Below, one piece after another: positions 51,343 to 61,055 of a stretch of 64,000 nt of DNA. Location of the stretch: the NCBI GenBank assembly GCA_039931775.1, contig JBDTRG010000098.1, positions 1 to 64,000 on the forward strand, read 5' to 3'. A model generated the notes under the pieces. It was not told the origin of the DNA. It was given only the letters and a program-made list of their open reading frames with translations, and made no database searches. Positions within the stretch are counted from its first letter, which is position 1, and each line of letters opens with the position of its first letter. The DNA is from CAIWHR01 sp039931775. GTDB taxonomy: Bacteria > Pseudomonadota > Gammaproteobacteria > Burkholderiales > Casimicrobiaceae. The translations under genes were made by a program, and so were the position numbers.

Positions 51343-52605
51343 ATGAGGCGTGTGCTCATGATCGCATTCCATTTTCCGCCGTTGGCCGGGAGCAGCGGGA
51401 TTCAACGGACGCTTCGATTTGCGACGGACCTGCCCCGTTTCGGCTGGGAGCCTTCGGTGCTCACCGTCAAGGCTAGCGCCTATGAACAGGTTAGCGACGA
51501 TCTGCTGACCGACATTCCAGCGGGTATGGTTGTTCGCCGCGCGTTTGCGCTTGACGCCGCGCGGGATCTGTCGGTTTTGAAGCGCTATCCGGGCTGGCTT
51601 GCGCGTCCTGATCGCTGGTTTTCGTGGCTGTTGGGGGCCATTCCTCTGGGACTGCGCATGATCCGGCAGTTGCGTCCCGACGCATTGTGGAGCACCTACC
51701 CGATCGCAACCGCACACGTCATCGGCGGCGTCCTCGCTCGCCAGAGCGGGCTGCCATGGTTTGCGGATTTTCGCGATCCGATGGCGCATGAGGGCTACCC
51801 GACCGATCCGCGAATCTGGAAAAGCTACAAGCGCGTGGAGGAAAGGACATTTTCCCGGGCGCATCGCTGTGTCTTTGCCACACGGGGCGCGGCGCGATTT
51901 TATCGGGAGCGGTACCCGGATCGCGCCTCGCGGATCTCCGTCATCGAAAATGGCTTCGACGAACGCGCCTTCACGCAAGCTTCTTTGCATGCGACGTCGG
52001 AACCACTCAACCCGGGCGCAATTACGCTCGTTCACAGCGGAGTCGTTTATCCCGAATGGCGAAGTCCGGAGCATCTATTCATCGCACTGAGACGCCTGTT
52101 CGAGACGGGGCGCCTTCAGCCAAAGCAGTTCCGACTGCGTTTCCGCGCGGCCGTCCATGACGGGTTCGTGCTCGATCTCGCTGCAAAGCACGGCTTGGGC
52201 ACCGCGGTCGAAATGCTGCCTCCGGTGCGATACTCGGATGCGCTGGTCGAGATGATGCGAGCCGACGGCCTCGTCGTGCTTCAATCACGTGATTGCAACA
52301 ATCAGGTGCCGGCGAAGCTTTACGAGTATATTCGCGCAGGGCGACCCATCCTTGGCTTGACCGATGCGCGGGGCGACTGCGCAGCCGTCATGCGCGAGGC
52401 CGGGTACCGGCATATCGCCCCTCTGGAATCGGACTCCGCTATCGAGAACGCCTTGGCCGAATTCCTCCAAAGCGTTGTCGCCGGGACGGCGCCCCTTGCC
52501 TCGCCCGCCAGCGTGGATTCGTTTTCCCGGGCGCGAAGCGCCGAGACCTTGGGCACCCTGCTCGACGAAGTTCCGAGCGCCGCCGCCCGACCGGGCACGC
52601 GCTGA
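51343..52605 (+). CDS. GT-B fold glycosyltransferase, paralogue of the 37889 gene
   Basis: A 420-residue glycosyltransferase starting RRVLMIAFHFPPLAGSSGIQ. Shared stretches with the paralogue include RAFALD, ALWSTYPIATAH, FADFRDPM, LVHSGVVYP and VLQSRDCNNQVPAKLYEYIRAG. The ATG follows TATAGGACG, which provides a GGA ribosome site; the long frame upstream is low quality. The two copies stand some 12 kb apart on opposite strands. It is followed by kdsD after 130 bases. Sugar and acceptor unknown. Confidence 0.88.
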   Translation: MRRVLMIAFHFPPLAGSSGIQRTLRFATDLPRFGWEPSVLTVKASAYEQVSDDLLTDIPAGMVVRRAFALDAARDLSVLKRYPGWLARPDRWFSWLLGAIPLGLRMIRQLRPDALWSTYPIATAHVIGGVLARQSGLPWFADFRDPMAHEGYPTDPRIWKSYKRVEERTFSRAHRCVFATRGAARFYRERYPDRASRISVIENGFDERAFTQASLHATSEPLNPGAITLVHSGVVYPEWRSPEHLFIALRRLFETGRLQPKQFRLRFRAAVHDGFVLDLAAKHGLGTAVEMLPPVRYSDALVEMMRADGLVVLQSRDCNNQVPAKLYEYIRAGRPILGLTDARGDCAAVMREAGYRHIAPLESDSAIENALAEFLQSVVAGTAPLASPASVDSFSRARSAETLGTLLDEVPSAAARPGTR

Positions 52606-52738
52606 TGCCCCGCCACATGGTGCCCCATAGCATGTGTCCGCGGGCATGGATGAGCGCACCGATCGGCGCGGCGCACGCATCGGATATGACGACGCCGGAA
52701 CCGGCGCTGTCCTCCGCCCACATCCCACGGACCTAGCC

Positions 52739-53737
52739 ATGGCGCGCACCCCCAACAAACCGGGTCTCGATGGCGCCGAAATACTCGCCGTTGCGCGCGC
52801 GGTTCTCGTGGCCGAAGCCGAAGCCGTCAATGCGCTCGTCGATCGGCTCGGTGAGGACTTCATCGCGGCGGTCCGCATGATTCTCGCTGCCGAAGGAAGA
52901 GTCGTCGTCTGCGGCGTCGGCAAATCGGGGCATATCGCCCGCAAGATCGCCTCGACTCTCGCGAGTACGGGCTCGCCGGCATTCTTCGTGCACCCGACCG
53001 AAGCAAGCCACGGCGACCTCGGGATGATCCTGCCGGACGACGTGGTGGTCGCCCTCTCAAATTCGGGAGAGAGCGACGAGTTGCTGATGATCGTCCCGCT
53101 TCTCAAGCGCCATGGTGCCAAGCTCATCGCGGTAACGGGCAACGTACAGTCGCGACTCGCTCGACAGGCGGATGTCCACCTCGACGCCAACGTCGAGCGC
53201 GAGGCCGACCCGCTCGGACTTGCGCCGACGTCGAGCACGACTGCCGCGCTCGCGCTGGGCGATGCGCTGGCCCTGGCATTGTTGAACGCGCGTGGTTTCT
53301 GCGCTGACGATTTCGCCCGCTCGCACCCCGGGGGAAGCCTCGGGCGTAGATTGCTGGTTCGCGTTTCCGAAGTCATGCACGTGGATAACACGCTCCCGAA
53401 GGTCGATTTCGGCACGCTGCTTCCCGACGCGTTGACCGCAATCTCGAGCGGAGGACTGGGGATGGCAATCATTGTCGATGTCCACGGTCGGCTTCTCGGC
53501 GTGTTCACGGATGGGGACCTGCGCCGAATCATCGAGAAGGGCGTCGATATCAGGCATGTGCGGGTCGGCGACGTAATGGTCGCGGAACCGCACACGATCG
53601 GCCCCGACCAGCTCGCCGCGGAGGCGGTCAAATACATGGACCGATATCGCATCAACGGCCTCCTCGTCGTCGACGACCGACGCAGGCTGCTTGGCGCGTT
53701 CAACATGCACGACCTTTTCCGAGCCGGCGTCGTCTAG
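52739..53737 (+). CDS. kdsD: Arabinose-5-phosphate isomerase (KpsF/GutQ/KdsD family)
   Basis: A 332-residue enzyme converting ribulose 5-phosphate to arabinose 5-phosphate for KDO synthesis. SIS domain with VVVCGVGKSGHIARKIASTL, HPTEASHGDLGM and ALSNSGESDE; then HPGGSLGRRLLVRVSEVM and two CBS domains. Usual kdsD length is about 325. The ATG chosen has the family N-terminus; an earlier in-frame GTG would add 35 poor residues. A locus-specific copy suggests that KDO or a related ulosonic acid is part of the capsule or lipid anchor. Confidence 0.93.
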   Translation: MARTPNKPGLDGAEILAVARAVLVAEAEAVNALVDRLGEDFIAAVRMILAAEGRVVVCGVGKSGHIARKIASTLASTGSPAFFVHPTEASHGDLGMILPDDVVVALSNSGESDELLMIVPLLKRHGAKLIAVTGNVQSRLARQADVHLDANVEREADPLGLAPTSSTTAALALGDALALALLNARGFCADDFARSHPGGSLGRRLLVRVSEVMHVDNTLPKVDFGTLLPDALTAISSGGLGMAIIVDVHGRLLGVFTDGDLRRIIEKGVDIRHVRVGDVMVAEPHTIGPDQLAAEAVKYMDRYRINGLLVVDDRRRLLGAFNMHDLFRAGVV

Positions 53738-53834
53738 CAACCAGCGCACCGCTTCGAATGAGGCAGTCACACACACCAGCCGCAGCAAAACGAAACGGCT
53801 CCCGAAGAAACCAGAGGCCCCTTCCGGCCGCGCG

Positions 53835-55283
53835 CTATCCAGCCCGGCTGGCGCGGAATGCCCGCCATGCGCGCACGAGCTCATCCCGGGTCGGATGGCG
53901 AAAGCCGAAGACGCAGGCGAACCAGACGGCACCGCTCAACAGCGCCGCGAGCGCGAGCCCGGCAAATCCGGGAAAGCCCAGCCTGTGGGCGACGATGGCA
54001 GCGATCCCCTGCGCCAGGATAGTCGGAATCGCGACCTTCAGGCTCGGGGCGGTCGCGCGAAAGAGGTCGCGCGGCGAGAACTCGAGCACCTTGCGAACCT
54101 GGATCGTGTATAGAACGAGTTGCACCATCCAGGTAATAGAAATTGCAATGGCCACCGCTTCCAACCCGATGAACGAAGCGATTGTCACGCTCAGGACGTT
54201 AATTGGGCACGTTATGATGGTCACCCTCAGCCGGCGCCTGATCTGCCCGGTGGCCGCCAGCAGGTTGGGCGCGAGCGCCCACAAGGAAGCGAAGAGCGAT
54301 CCGACAGCGAGGATGCTTGCGATTGGCGCAGCGGCGCCCCATTGTGAACCCAGGAGCAGCTGGATCAAGTCGGGCGCCAAAATTGCGACGAAGCCGAAAA
54401 ACGGCCAGGCAACGCTCGTCAGAATCGCCATGGCGCGGCCATAAGCGTAGTGAAGGGAATGGCCTGCACGATGGTCGGCGGCGAACGCCGGCGTTGCCAC
54501 TCTCTGGATCGCGGATGCAATGTTTTCGTAGAACTGGTTCACCAGGCCCATCGCACGGCTGAAGATACCGAGCGAGCCGAATCCGAATTGCCTGCCGATG
54601 ACGAACTCGTGCATGTTGCCCGACAGCGAATTCATCAGTCCCGTCGCACTGTACAGCGCGCCGTAAGTCCAGATTCCGCGTGCGTCGCGGAAGCTGGGCA
54701 AGAGCATCGAGCTCGCAGGTCGGAAATACGTCACCACCAATACCAGCGCGACTGTGCTCGTCACGTTTGCCCAGGCGAGGCTCATGTAGCCGTAGCCAAG
54801 CAATGCCATCGATATGCTCGTCACCCCATGCACGACGAGGCTCGTCGACTGAATCACGAAGATGTCGCGGAAGGCCATTTCGCGATTGAGCAGCGCGAAT
54901 GCCGGTGAGGCAAGCGGAAGCAGGGTGATATAGAGACAAAGGACGGCCAAAACGTCGGCCACTCCTGGATCCTGGTAGTAACTCGATATGATTCCGCGAA
55001 CCAGGAACAATAGGGCAGCGACCAGCCATGCAACGGCGATCGCGACGGCGAACGCCCCCCGCATCTTCGCCGGCGTCAGGTCCTTTTCCTGGACCAGATA
55101 CTCGCTTATGCCGAAGTCGCGGAGTGAGCTGCCCAGGCTCACAAACGCAGCACACAGCGAATACACGCCGATCTGGGCCGGAGTAAGAAGGCGCGCGATG
55201 ACGATCGTGCCTCCAATATTCATGAAGAGGCTGAAATAACGCTGCGCGAACGACCAGGCCAACGAATTGCGGACGAGAGACAT
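53835..55283 (-). CDS. Wzx-like lipid-linked oligosaccharide flippase
   Basis: A 482-residue membrane protein with about fourteen hydrophobic segments, of the polysaccharide biosynthesis/MVF-like superfamily. It starts SLVRNSLAWSFAQRYFSLFM as is common for WzxC-type proteins, with LTPAQIGVYSLCAAF after the first helix. It should move undecaprenyl-linked repeat units to the periplasmic face for the polymerase and ligase genes of the locus. The ATG follows GGGCAATCC, a weak ribosome site. Confidence 0.88.
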   Translation of the reverse strand: MSLVRNSLAWSFAQRYFSLFMNIGGTIVIARLLTPAQIGVYSLCAAFVSLGSSLRDFGISEYLVQEKDLTPAKMRGAFAVAIAVAWLVAALLFLVRGIISSYYQDPGVADVLAVLCLYITLLPLASPAFALLNREMAFRDIFVIQSTSLVVHGVTSISMALLGYGYMSLAWANVTSTVALVLVVTYFRPASSMLLPSFRDARGIWTYGALYSATGLMNSLSGNMHEFVIGRQFGFGSLGIFSRAMGLVNQFYENIASAIQRVATPAFAADHRAGHSLHYAYGRAMAILTSVAWPFFGFVAILAPDLIQLLLGSQWGAAAPIASILAVGSLFASLWALAPNLLAATGQIRRRLRVTIITCPINVLSVTIASFIGLEAVAIAISITWMVQLVLYTIQVRKVLEFSPRDLFRATAPSLKVAIPTILAQGIAAIVAHRLGFPGFAGLALAALLSGAVWFACVFGFRHPTRDELVRAWRAFRASRAG

Positions 55284-55391
55284 GGATTGCCCAATCAGGC
55301 GGCTGGCCTGCTCAACACCGACGATCGCCGCGGGTCTCGGGCGCGAGCCGGCTGTTTCCCGAGCCTCGGAACGTCGAAGGGTTGCGAAACA

Positions 55392-55855
55392 TCAATCAAG
55401 TCGTCTGGATCGAAGCTCGGCGCTGGCTTCATCGCATTTTTCGATGAACACGATGTTGTGACAAAAGTGCATCGCCGAGATCTGATGATCATAATCGGTT
55501 TCCTTGCGACCACTCTCGTCGAATTCTCCCGCATTGATGCCATCCGCGAGCGATTTCAGGAACCCCATCGAAGTATCCGGTCGATTGAAATCGTCGCGCG
55601 ACCCGCATAGCCGGGCCAGTAGGAAGTCTGGGTGTCCTCGACAAGGTAAAGTCCTCCTGGCGCCAGTTTCGCAAAGAGATGATGGAATGTCGTCAGCACG
55701 TGTTCGTTCAGATGACTGCCATCGTCGATGATGATGTCGAGTCTTCCCGCGTTGCGAACCACGTCGTCAAGCAAGTCGGGGTCGACCTGTGATGGCCAGT
55801 CATGGGATGCCAGCGGCAGTACGAAATGGACGTTCAGTTGCAATGGAGCGCGCAT
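55392..55855 (-). pseudogene. Remnant of a SAM-dependent methyltransferase, N-truncated and frameshifted
   Basis: The minus strand codes LDIIIDDGSHLNEHVLTTF and LAPGGLYLVEDTQTSYWPGY, typical of CmcI/rhamnosyl O-methyltransferase-like enzymes. The frame then breaks near 55597 in a CGCGCG run; two bases fewer would join it to GRDDFNRPDTSMGFLKSLADG and a tail ending SRRLD before TGA. Nothing upstream supplies the SAM-binding half, because the deacetylase gene ends only about 120 bases away. So it is truncated and frameshifted. The frameshift alone could be a sequencing error; the missing N-terminal half could not. Confidence 0.7.
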
Positions 55856-55973
55856 GCTTGAGCTTCGGTCGGAACGTGACTCACCGGGGCGCAAAGCAGA
55901 CCGTGAAAACGACGCGGAAATATTTGCGCGGTGGCGCCGGAGACGAGGGATCAGCTCCGGCATCTCGGCCATC

Positions 55974-56939
55974 TCAAACGATCCGATAGTCCTCCCGTCG
56001 AATATTTTGCGCGAGCCGCAGACCGAATCGCCACATCGCGGTGTCCCACGGCGTAAATCGCGGAACCTGGAAGATATCGTCGCCCGACCGTGCCGCACCC
56101 CAGGCGGTCGAAACCGCACCACGGTACCCGGCCGCACGAACCATCCGGACGTGGTCGGCCAAATAGTCCTGGCCGGGTATGCCGTTCGGATAGGCGAACA
56201 GCCGTACGGCGGCGTCGATGATCTTTTCAAGCGCATTTTTTCCATCGACGATTTCCGTCTGGGCATCTTCCGCGCATTGGTTCAACAGGATGGGATGACT
56301 TACCGTGTGCGCCCCGATCTCCATGCCATGGCCATGCAACGCGCGAACCTCGGCATCCGTCATCATGAGACGGTCAGGGAGCGCGACTCCGGCCGATCGG
56401 GCGATCCGTTCTGCGGCTTTCAGCCGGTCCTCGCCAGGCAGGTATTTGACCTTTGCCAGAATGGAGGAGATGGCTTCCCGCTTTTCCGAAACGGCGGCAA
56501 CCGGCATCTCGCTCAGGCCAACGTGTCCGAGATCCAGGGCCGCGCTCGACGTCAGCCGGATAGCCTCGATTATCGTGTCGTTCCACATCCTGCCGCCGTT
56601 CAGGTAGCCGCTCGCGACGAAGAACGTCGCGGTCAGTCCGAGATCCGCAAGGATCGGCAAGGCGACGGAATAGTTATCGGCATATCCATCGTCAAAGGTT
56701 ATACATAGGGGCCGCTCCGGCAACGAACCCGATTCGAGGCGCTGGATTCCTTCCGAAAGCGATAGTACGTTGAAGCGGTCACGCACCCACTTCATTCGGG
56801 CCGCAAAGCTTTCCCGGTACTGTTCACTGGGGAAAAGAGCGTCTCGCGACTCCAGTACGCGATGAAAGATGAGCACGGTAAGGCGCCCACCAGATCCTGC
56901 CGGAGCCAAGCGACCGAACAGCGCCCGCCACGGACTCAT
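55974..56939 (-). CDS. Polysaccharide deacetylase family protein
   Basis: A 321-residue NodB-fold (CE4) protein. The first metal-site motif is CITFDDGYADN (about 80-90) and the second HTVSHP (about 216-221); FFVASGYLNG and LFAYPNG follow the family pattern. The N-terminus LTVLIFHRVL is common to EPS-locus members. It removes N-acetyl groups from amino sugars or peptidoglycan. No signal peptide is evident, so it may work at the cytoplasmic side or be exported unusually. It follows the O-glycosylation ligase gene on the same strand. Confidence 0.88.
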   Translation of the reverse strand: MSPWRALFGRLAPAGSGGRLTVLIFHRVLESRDALFPSEQYRESFAARMKWVRDRFNVLSLSEGIQRLESGSLPERPLCITFDDGYADNYSVALPILADLGLTATFFVASGYLNGGRMWNDTIIEAIRLTSSAALDLGHVGLSEMPVAAVSEKREAISSILAKVKYLPGEDRLKAAERIARSAGVALPDRLMMTDAEVRALHGHGMEIGAHTVSHPILLNQCAEDAQTEIVDGKNALEKIIDAAVRLFAYPNGIPGQDYLADHVRMVRAAGYRGAVSTAWGAARSGDDIFQVPRFTPWDTAMWRFGLRLAQNIRREDYRIV

Positions 56940-57073
56940 GAACGATTTGCGGGAGCGCCCGCCGCCTGCGCCAACGGCGGGAGTCGCGCAATGTCAGCGT
57001 CAGCGATCACGGCGCCGATCACCCAGTCTGATGCCGATCGTGCATCGAGCAACCGACCCGTGGCGGCCACGAT

Positions 57074-58375
57074 TCATTGCACGTGTTCAACGGAACCAAA
57101 ACCGTGCGCAATCCCGCCCTTTTCGCGCGGCGCAACGGTTGGTGCGGACAGGAGGTGTTCCTGAAGCCAACGCTTGGTAAGAACAACCATCGCAAGGACG
57201 TCGTAGGGCAGGTCGAAATACGCCAGGCTCAAGAACGCGCCGCCGACCGCAAACCCCACCAGGCTCACCTGGCACATCGCGCCGAGATTCCGGCACCATT
57301 TCGTGTCCTCCGATTGACCGGCATTTCTCATCACCCAATTCGCCGATCGCCAAACAAAGGCCCCCATGAGAAGGAAGAGAAAGAGCCCGATAAAGCCCTG
57401 CTCACCGAGTACCTGGAAATAGATGCTGTGCGCCGCATGGATACTCAGCGGATCCGGGGCATATCGAGCAAAGACAGCCGAATTGTAGATATCGAATCCG
57501 CCCCCCATCACATTGTCCTTGGCGAGATTCCATGCCATCCACCAGGCATTGATCCGCCCCATCGCCGATGCATCCTGTTCGTAATTCGCGATCGTCCCCA
57601 TTCGCACGTCCCACGCGTCAGACATCAGGCCGAGGACGAGAAAGCCGCCCAGAACGATGCCGACACCGAAGACGAGCTTGCGGGGACTCTTGATCCAAAG
57701 GTAGATCGCCATCGCCCCGATCGCCAGAAATGCGCCTCGGGATTGGCTGCCGAGCGCCGCCGTGGCGGTAAGGATCATTGCAGCGGCCCAACCCCATTTC
57801 ATCCAGGTGTTCCGTGCTTCCAATTGGAGGAAACGCATCAGTGGAATCACCATGATGAGCGCCAGGGCGACCTCGTTGTTTCCGCCGATGAATCCCCCCG
57901 GCCCGTAGACTCGATGCGTGCCGCCGGTCAGGATGGTGAAGATCCCGCCCTTGACGCCGTAGAATCCGAGCGAAATCACGACTACCCAGACAAGCAGCTC
58001 GATCTGCCGCCGGGACTGGAGCAGCACCAGGGTGACAAGGATCATGACATCGATCTTCATCACCTTTGACCACATGTCGAAACTGCCTTCCAGCACAAAT
58101 GAAAACGGATAGGTAATCGTTACCCAAAACATGAACAGCGCCAGCACGACCACCTCGCGAGTGACCAGTAGTCGCCGCGGATCGGACGAAGTCAGCATCC
58201 CGATGAATGTCGACCCCGCGACCACGGCCGCCAAAGGCATCGTGGCTGCAGCCCAGGTATAGGCGTGCGGGTTCATCAAGCTCAGCCAAGTCCACGTGAG
58301 CACGCCCATCCACGGATGCCGGAAGGCAAGTCCGCAGAGCACAATGATCAACGGAATGAAAACCAGGTCGCGCAT
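57074..58375 (-). CDS. Exosortase A-associated putative O-glycosylation ligase
   Basis: A 433-residue membrane protein with ten or more hydrophobic segments, resembling TIGR03097. Features include FGYVKGGIFTILTGG-like loop (FYGVKGGIFTILTGG), GPGGFIGGNNEVALAL and the Wzy_C motif AAHSIYFQVLGEQGFIGL. It is thought to attach glycans to exported proteins or to polymerise the EPS. The second in-frame ATG was chosen because family members start MRDL at this point. It precedes the deacetylase on the same strand. Confidence 0.9.
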   Translation of the reverse strand: MRDLVFIPLIIVLCGLAFRHPWMGVLTWTWLSLMNPHAYTWAAATMPLAAVVAGSTFIGMLTSSDPRRLLVTREVVVLALFMFWVTITYPFSFVLEGSFDMWSKVMKIDVMILVTLVLLQSRRQIELLVWVVVISLGFYGVKGGIFTILTGGTHRVYGPGGFIGGNNEVALALIMVIPLMRFLQLEARNTWMKWGWAAAMILTATAALGSQSRGAFLAIGAMAIYLWIKSPRKLVFGVGIVLGGFLVLGLMSDAWDVRMGTIANYEQDASAMGRINAWWMAWNLAKDNVMGGGFDIYNSAVFARYAPDPLSIHAAHSIYFQVLGEQGFIGLFLFLLMGAFVWRSANWVMRNAGQSEDTKWCRNLGAMCQVSLVGFAVGGAFLSLAYFDLPYDVLAMVVLTKRWLQEHLLSAPTVAPREKGGIAHGFGSVEHVQ

Positions 58376-58661
58376 CGACGATCCAACTATTATCCGAGTA
58401 CTGCCAACTCCAGGCACATGACCACGACGGGACCGCCGACCTGCCTCGATCAGGCAAACCCGCCTACAAGATGAACCCTACAAGATCGGGGAGGTCGCGC
58501 CTAGTGCCTAGGAGCCCGCATCTTGCCTCATTGAGCAAATTCTGCGCCAGAGGATTCGAGCTTCCGATCGCCAGCTTTGTCGATCCGTTTCGACGCCCCG
58601 GGGTCGGGGCTCCGCGATCGCCGCGCTATAGGATAATGACGGCAGAAACCGGGACCAGGAA

Positions 58662-59771
58662 ATGCGCAAGGAATTCTCCATCTACCTCGATCTCATTCGC
58701 TTCCTTGCGGCGTGTCTCGTTGTCGTCTATCACTCGAACCTACGTGCCGTGGTCGAGCCGGTGTTGCCGGCGTCGAATTATGGGCACCCGGCGGTCATCG
58801 TGTTCTTCGTACTGTCGGGCTACGTCATCGCCTTCATCACCGACCGGAAGGAGAACACACCGGTCGAGTATTGGGCGAGCCGCCTTTCCCGCATTTATTC
58901 GTTGGCGATCCCGGCGATCCTGCTCTCGGTGATTCTGGACAACGTCGGCGAGCGCATCGAGCCGTCCTTCTACCAGGGTGCGACGACGCACGACTATGGC
59001 CTGCTGCGTGCGGCGACGAGCTGGCTGTTCATCAACGAGATCTGGACCATCTCGATCACGGCCTTTTCGAACGTGCCGTATTGGTCGCTTTGTTACGAAA
59101 TGTGGTACTACGTGATGTTTTCGGTGCTGACGTTCATGAAGGGCGGACGGCGCGTTGCGGTTCTTGTTTTGATCGCCCTCTTTCTCGGCCCCAAGATTCT
59201 GCTGCTCGCGCCGCTGTGGTTTCTCGGCGTGGTCCTGTACCGGTGGAAGGCGCCCGAGCGGATGCCGGAGTGGCTCGGCTGGGTCTGCACGCTGGGATCG
59301 ATCGTCGCCATCGTCCTGTTCGAGCACTTCGACCTTACCGATGTCCTTACCGACACCCTGAAGGCGGCGATTGGCGCCCAGGCGCTCAAGGAGTTGACGT
59401 TCTCGAAGTTCTTTCTCGGCGACTATCTGCTCGGCCCGATCGTGTACGTCAATTTCCTGGGCATGCGCCGGATCGCGCATCGCTTTTCCTGGCTCCTGCT
59501 CGGCGCGCAACGACCGATCAAGGCCTGCGCCGGGTACACGTTCTCCGCCTACATCTACCACCAGCCACTGATCCTGTTCTGGGCGGCGGTCATCAACGGA
59601 TCCCCGAGCGGCTATGCGTTCTACGCCGGCGTGATCAGCGCCACCGTCGCGAGCATCTGGATCCTCGGCTGGCTGACCGAGCAGCGGCGATTCTGGCTGC
59701 GCGAACAGCTGCGCACCGAGTTGCCGAAGCTCGCGCGATTGCCGATCCTCCGTCGGCTCGGCGCGAGCTGA
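58662..59771 (+). CDS. Acyltransferase 3 family membrane protein (OafA-like)
   Basis: A 369-residue protein with about ten membrane segments. It starts with the family signature YLDLIRFLAACLVVVYHSN, whose histidine is the catalytic residue, followed by GHPAVIVFFVLSGYVIAFI and VPYWSLCYEMWYYVMF. It transfers acetyl or other acyl groups to sugar hydroxyls of the polysaccharide. An ATP-grasp gene follows after 47 bases, so the two are probably co-transcribed. Confidence 0.92.
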   Translation: MRKEFSIYLDLIRFLAACLVVVYHSNLRAVVEPVLPASNYGHPAVIVFFVLSGYVIAFITDRKENTPVEYWASRLSRIYSLAIPAILLSVILDNVGERIEPSFYQGATTHDYGLLRAATSWLFINEIWTISITAFSNVPYWSLCYEMWYYVMFSVLTFMKGGRRVAVLVLIALFLGPKILLLAPLWFLGVVLYRWKAPERMPEWLGWVCTLGSIVAIVLFEHFDLTDVLTDTLKAAIGAQALKELTFSKFFLGDYLLGPIVYVNFLGMRRIAHRFSWLLLGAQRPIKACAGYTFSAYIYHQPLILFWAAVINGSPSGYAFYAGVISATVASIWILGWLTEQRRFWLREQLRTELPKLARLPILRRLGAS

Positions 59772-59818
59772 GCGGACCAAACGGAGCCGCGTTTCCGGAT
59801 GTCGAAGCCGTTCGCCCG

Positions 59819-61036
59819 ATGAAGCCGTGCGTTCTGCTTCTTGGAATCGACACGCCGATCGGCCTCGCGATCGTACGGGAACTGGGGAAGCATGGCGTCG
59901 AAGTCCACGGAATCGGCCGGTCGCACGGCGCCCTGGCAAGCCACTCGCGCTTTCTTGCCGCGGCACACGTCCGCGCGCCCGCGGAGGAATTGTTGCAGCA
60001 GGTCGTGAGCCTCACCGGTGCTCCCGAGCGCTGGATGCTGATGGCGATATCCGAAGGAGACATCGCCTGGGTCAATGCGCATCGCGAGGCGCTTCGTCCG
60101 CTGCGCTGCCTCGTTCCGTCCGCGCAGAGCATGATGCTTGCCACGGACAAGCGCCGGACCCTCGAGCTCGCGGCGGGCCTCGGGATCGCGGTGCCGCGCG
60201 CCTGGGACATACATTCGCCGGACGATTCCGCGCGCGTCGCCCGCGAATGCACGTTTCCGCTGGTCCTGAAATGGAGCGACCCCGCCGCGGTTTCCGGCGT
60301 GCTGGTGAGCCATGGCATCGAGCTCCTCAAGACCGAGTACTGCGATTCGCTCCCAGAACTCGACGCCGCACTGCGCCGATACGCGCCGCTCGGGCAATTT
60401 CCGATCGTTCAGGAATACTGCGCCGGTCGTGGACTCGGGCAGTTCGTCTTCATGCATCGAGGCGAGCCGATTCGAACGTTCCAGCACCGGCGCCTGCACG
60501 AATGGCCTCCGGAAGGGGGCTTCTCGACGCTGTGCGAGAGCCTGCCCGCATCGGCTCACGCGCCGCTGATGGAAAGGTCGATCGCACTGCTGCGCAGCAT
60601 GAATTGGGAAGGCGCCGCGATGGTCGAGTACCGATACGACGATGCAACGGGTCGTGCGGTGCTGATGGAGGTGAACGGGCGCTTCTGGGGCAGCCTGCCG
60701 TTGGCGGTTCACTGCGGCGCGGGCTTCTGCTGGCTGACGTATTCGGTTCTGGGCCTCGGGACGCTTCCGGTCCTTCCGGAGCCGCGATCCGATCTCCAGT
60801 GCCGCTTCGGCATTCCCGATCTCAAGCGCCTGCTGACGATCGTGTTTCGACCCGAGCGCATCCAGGATCGTACGTTGCGATTCGATCGCGCAGCGGAGCT
60901 CGCGGACTTTTTCGTCGGGATGGTCAGTCCGCGAATGCGCTATTTCGTCTGGCGGTTGGACGATCCACTCCCGTTCCTGATGGACGTATGGAACGGACTG
61001 AAAAAGATCGTGCGCGCTGGACGGCGAGGGGCCTAG
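59819..61036 (+). CDS. ATP-grasp carboxylate-amine ligase
   Basis: A 405-residue ATP-grasp protein. The N-terminal pre-ATP-grasp part starts PCVLLLGIDTPIGLAIVREL; the ATP-grasp core shows PLVLKWSDPAA (lysine contacting ATP), FPIVQEYCAG and the metal-binding VLMEVNGRFWGSLPLAV. Family members join a carboxylate to an amine, e.g. amino acids to sugars acids or peptides. It follows the acyltransferase gene. Attachment of an amino acid to a uronic acid of the glycan would fit the WbpO/WbpP genes (inference). Confidence 0.87.
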   Translation: MKPCVLLLGIDTPIGLAIVRELGKHGVEVHGIGRSHGALASHSRFLAAAHVRAPAEELLQQVVSLTGAPERWMLMAISEGDIAWVNAHREALRPLRCLVPSAQSMMLATDKRRTLELAAGLGIAVPRAWDIHSPDDSARVARECTFPLVLKWSDPAAVSGVLVSHGIELLKTEYCDSLPELDAALRRYAPLGQFPIVQEYCAGRGLGQFVFMHRGEPIRTFQHRRLHEWPPEGGFSTLCESLPASAHAPLMERSIALLRSMNWEGAAMVEYRYDDATGRAVLMEVNGRFWGSLPLAVHCGAGFCWLTYSVLGLGTLPVLPEPRSDLQCRFGIPDLKRLLTIVFRPERIQDRTLRFDRAAELADFFVGMVSPRMRYFVWRLDDPLPFLMDVWNGLKKIVRAGRRGA

Positions 61037-61055
61037 CCGCCGCGCATCGCCTGCC

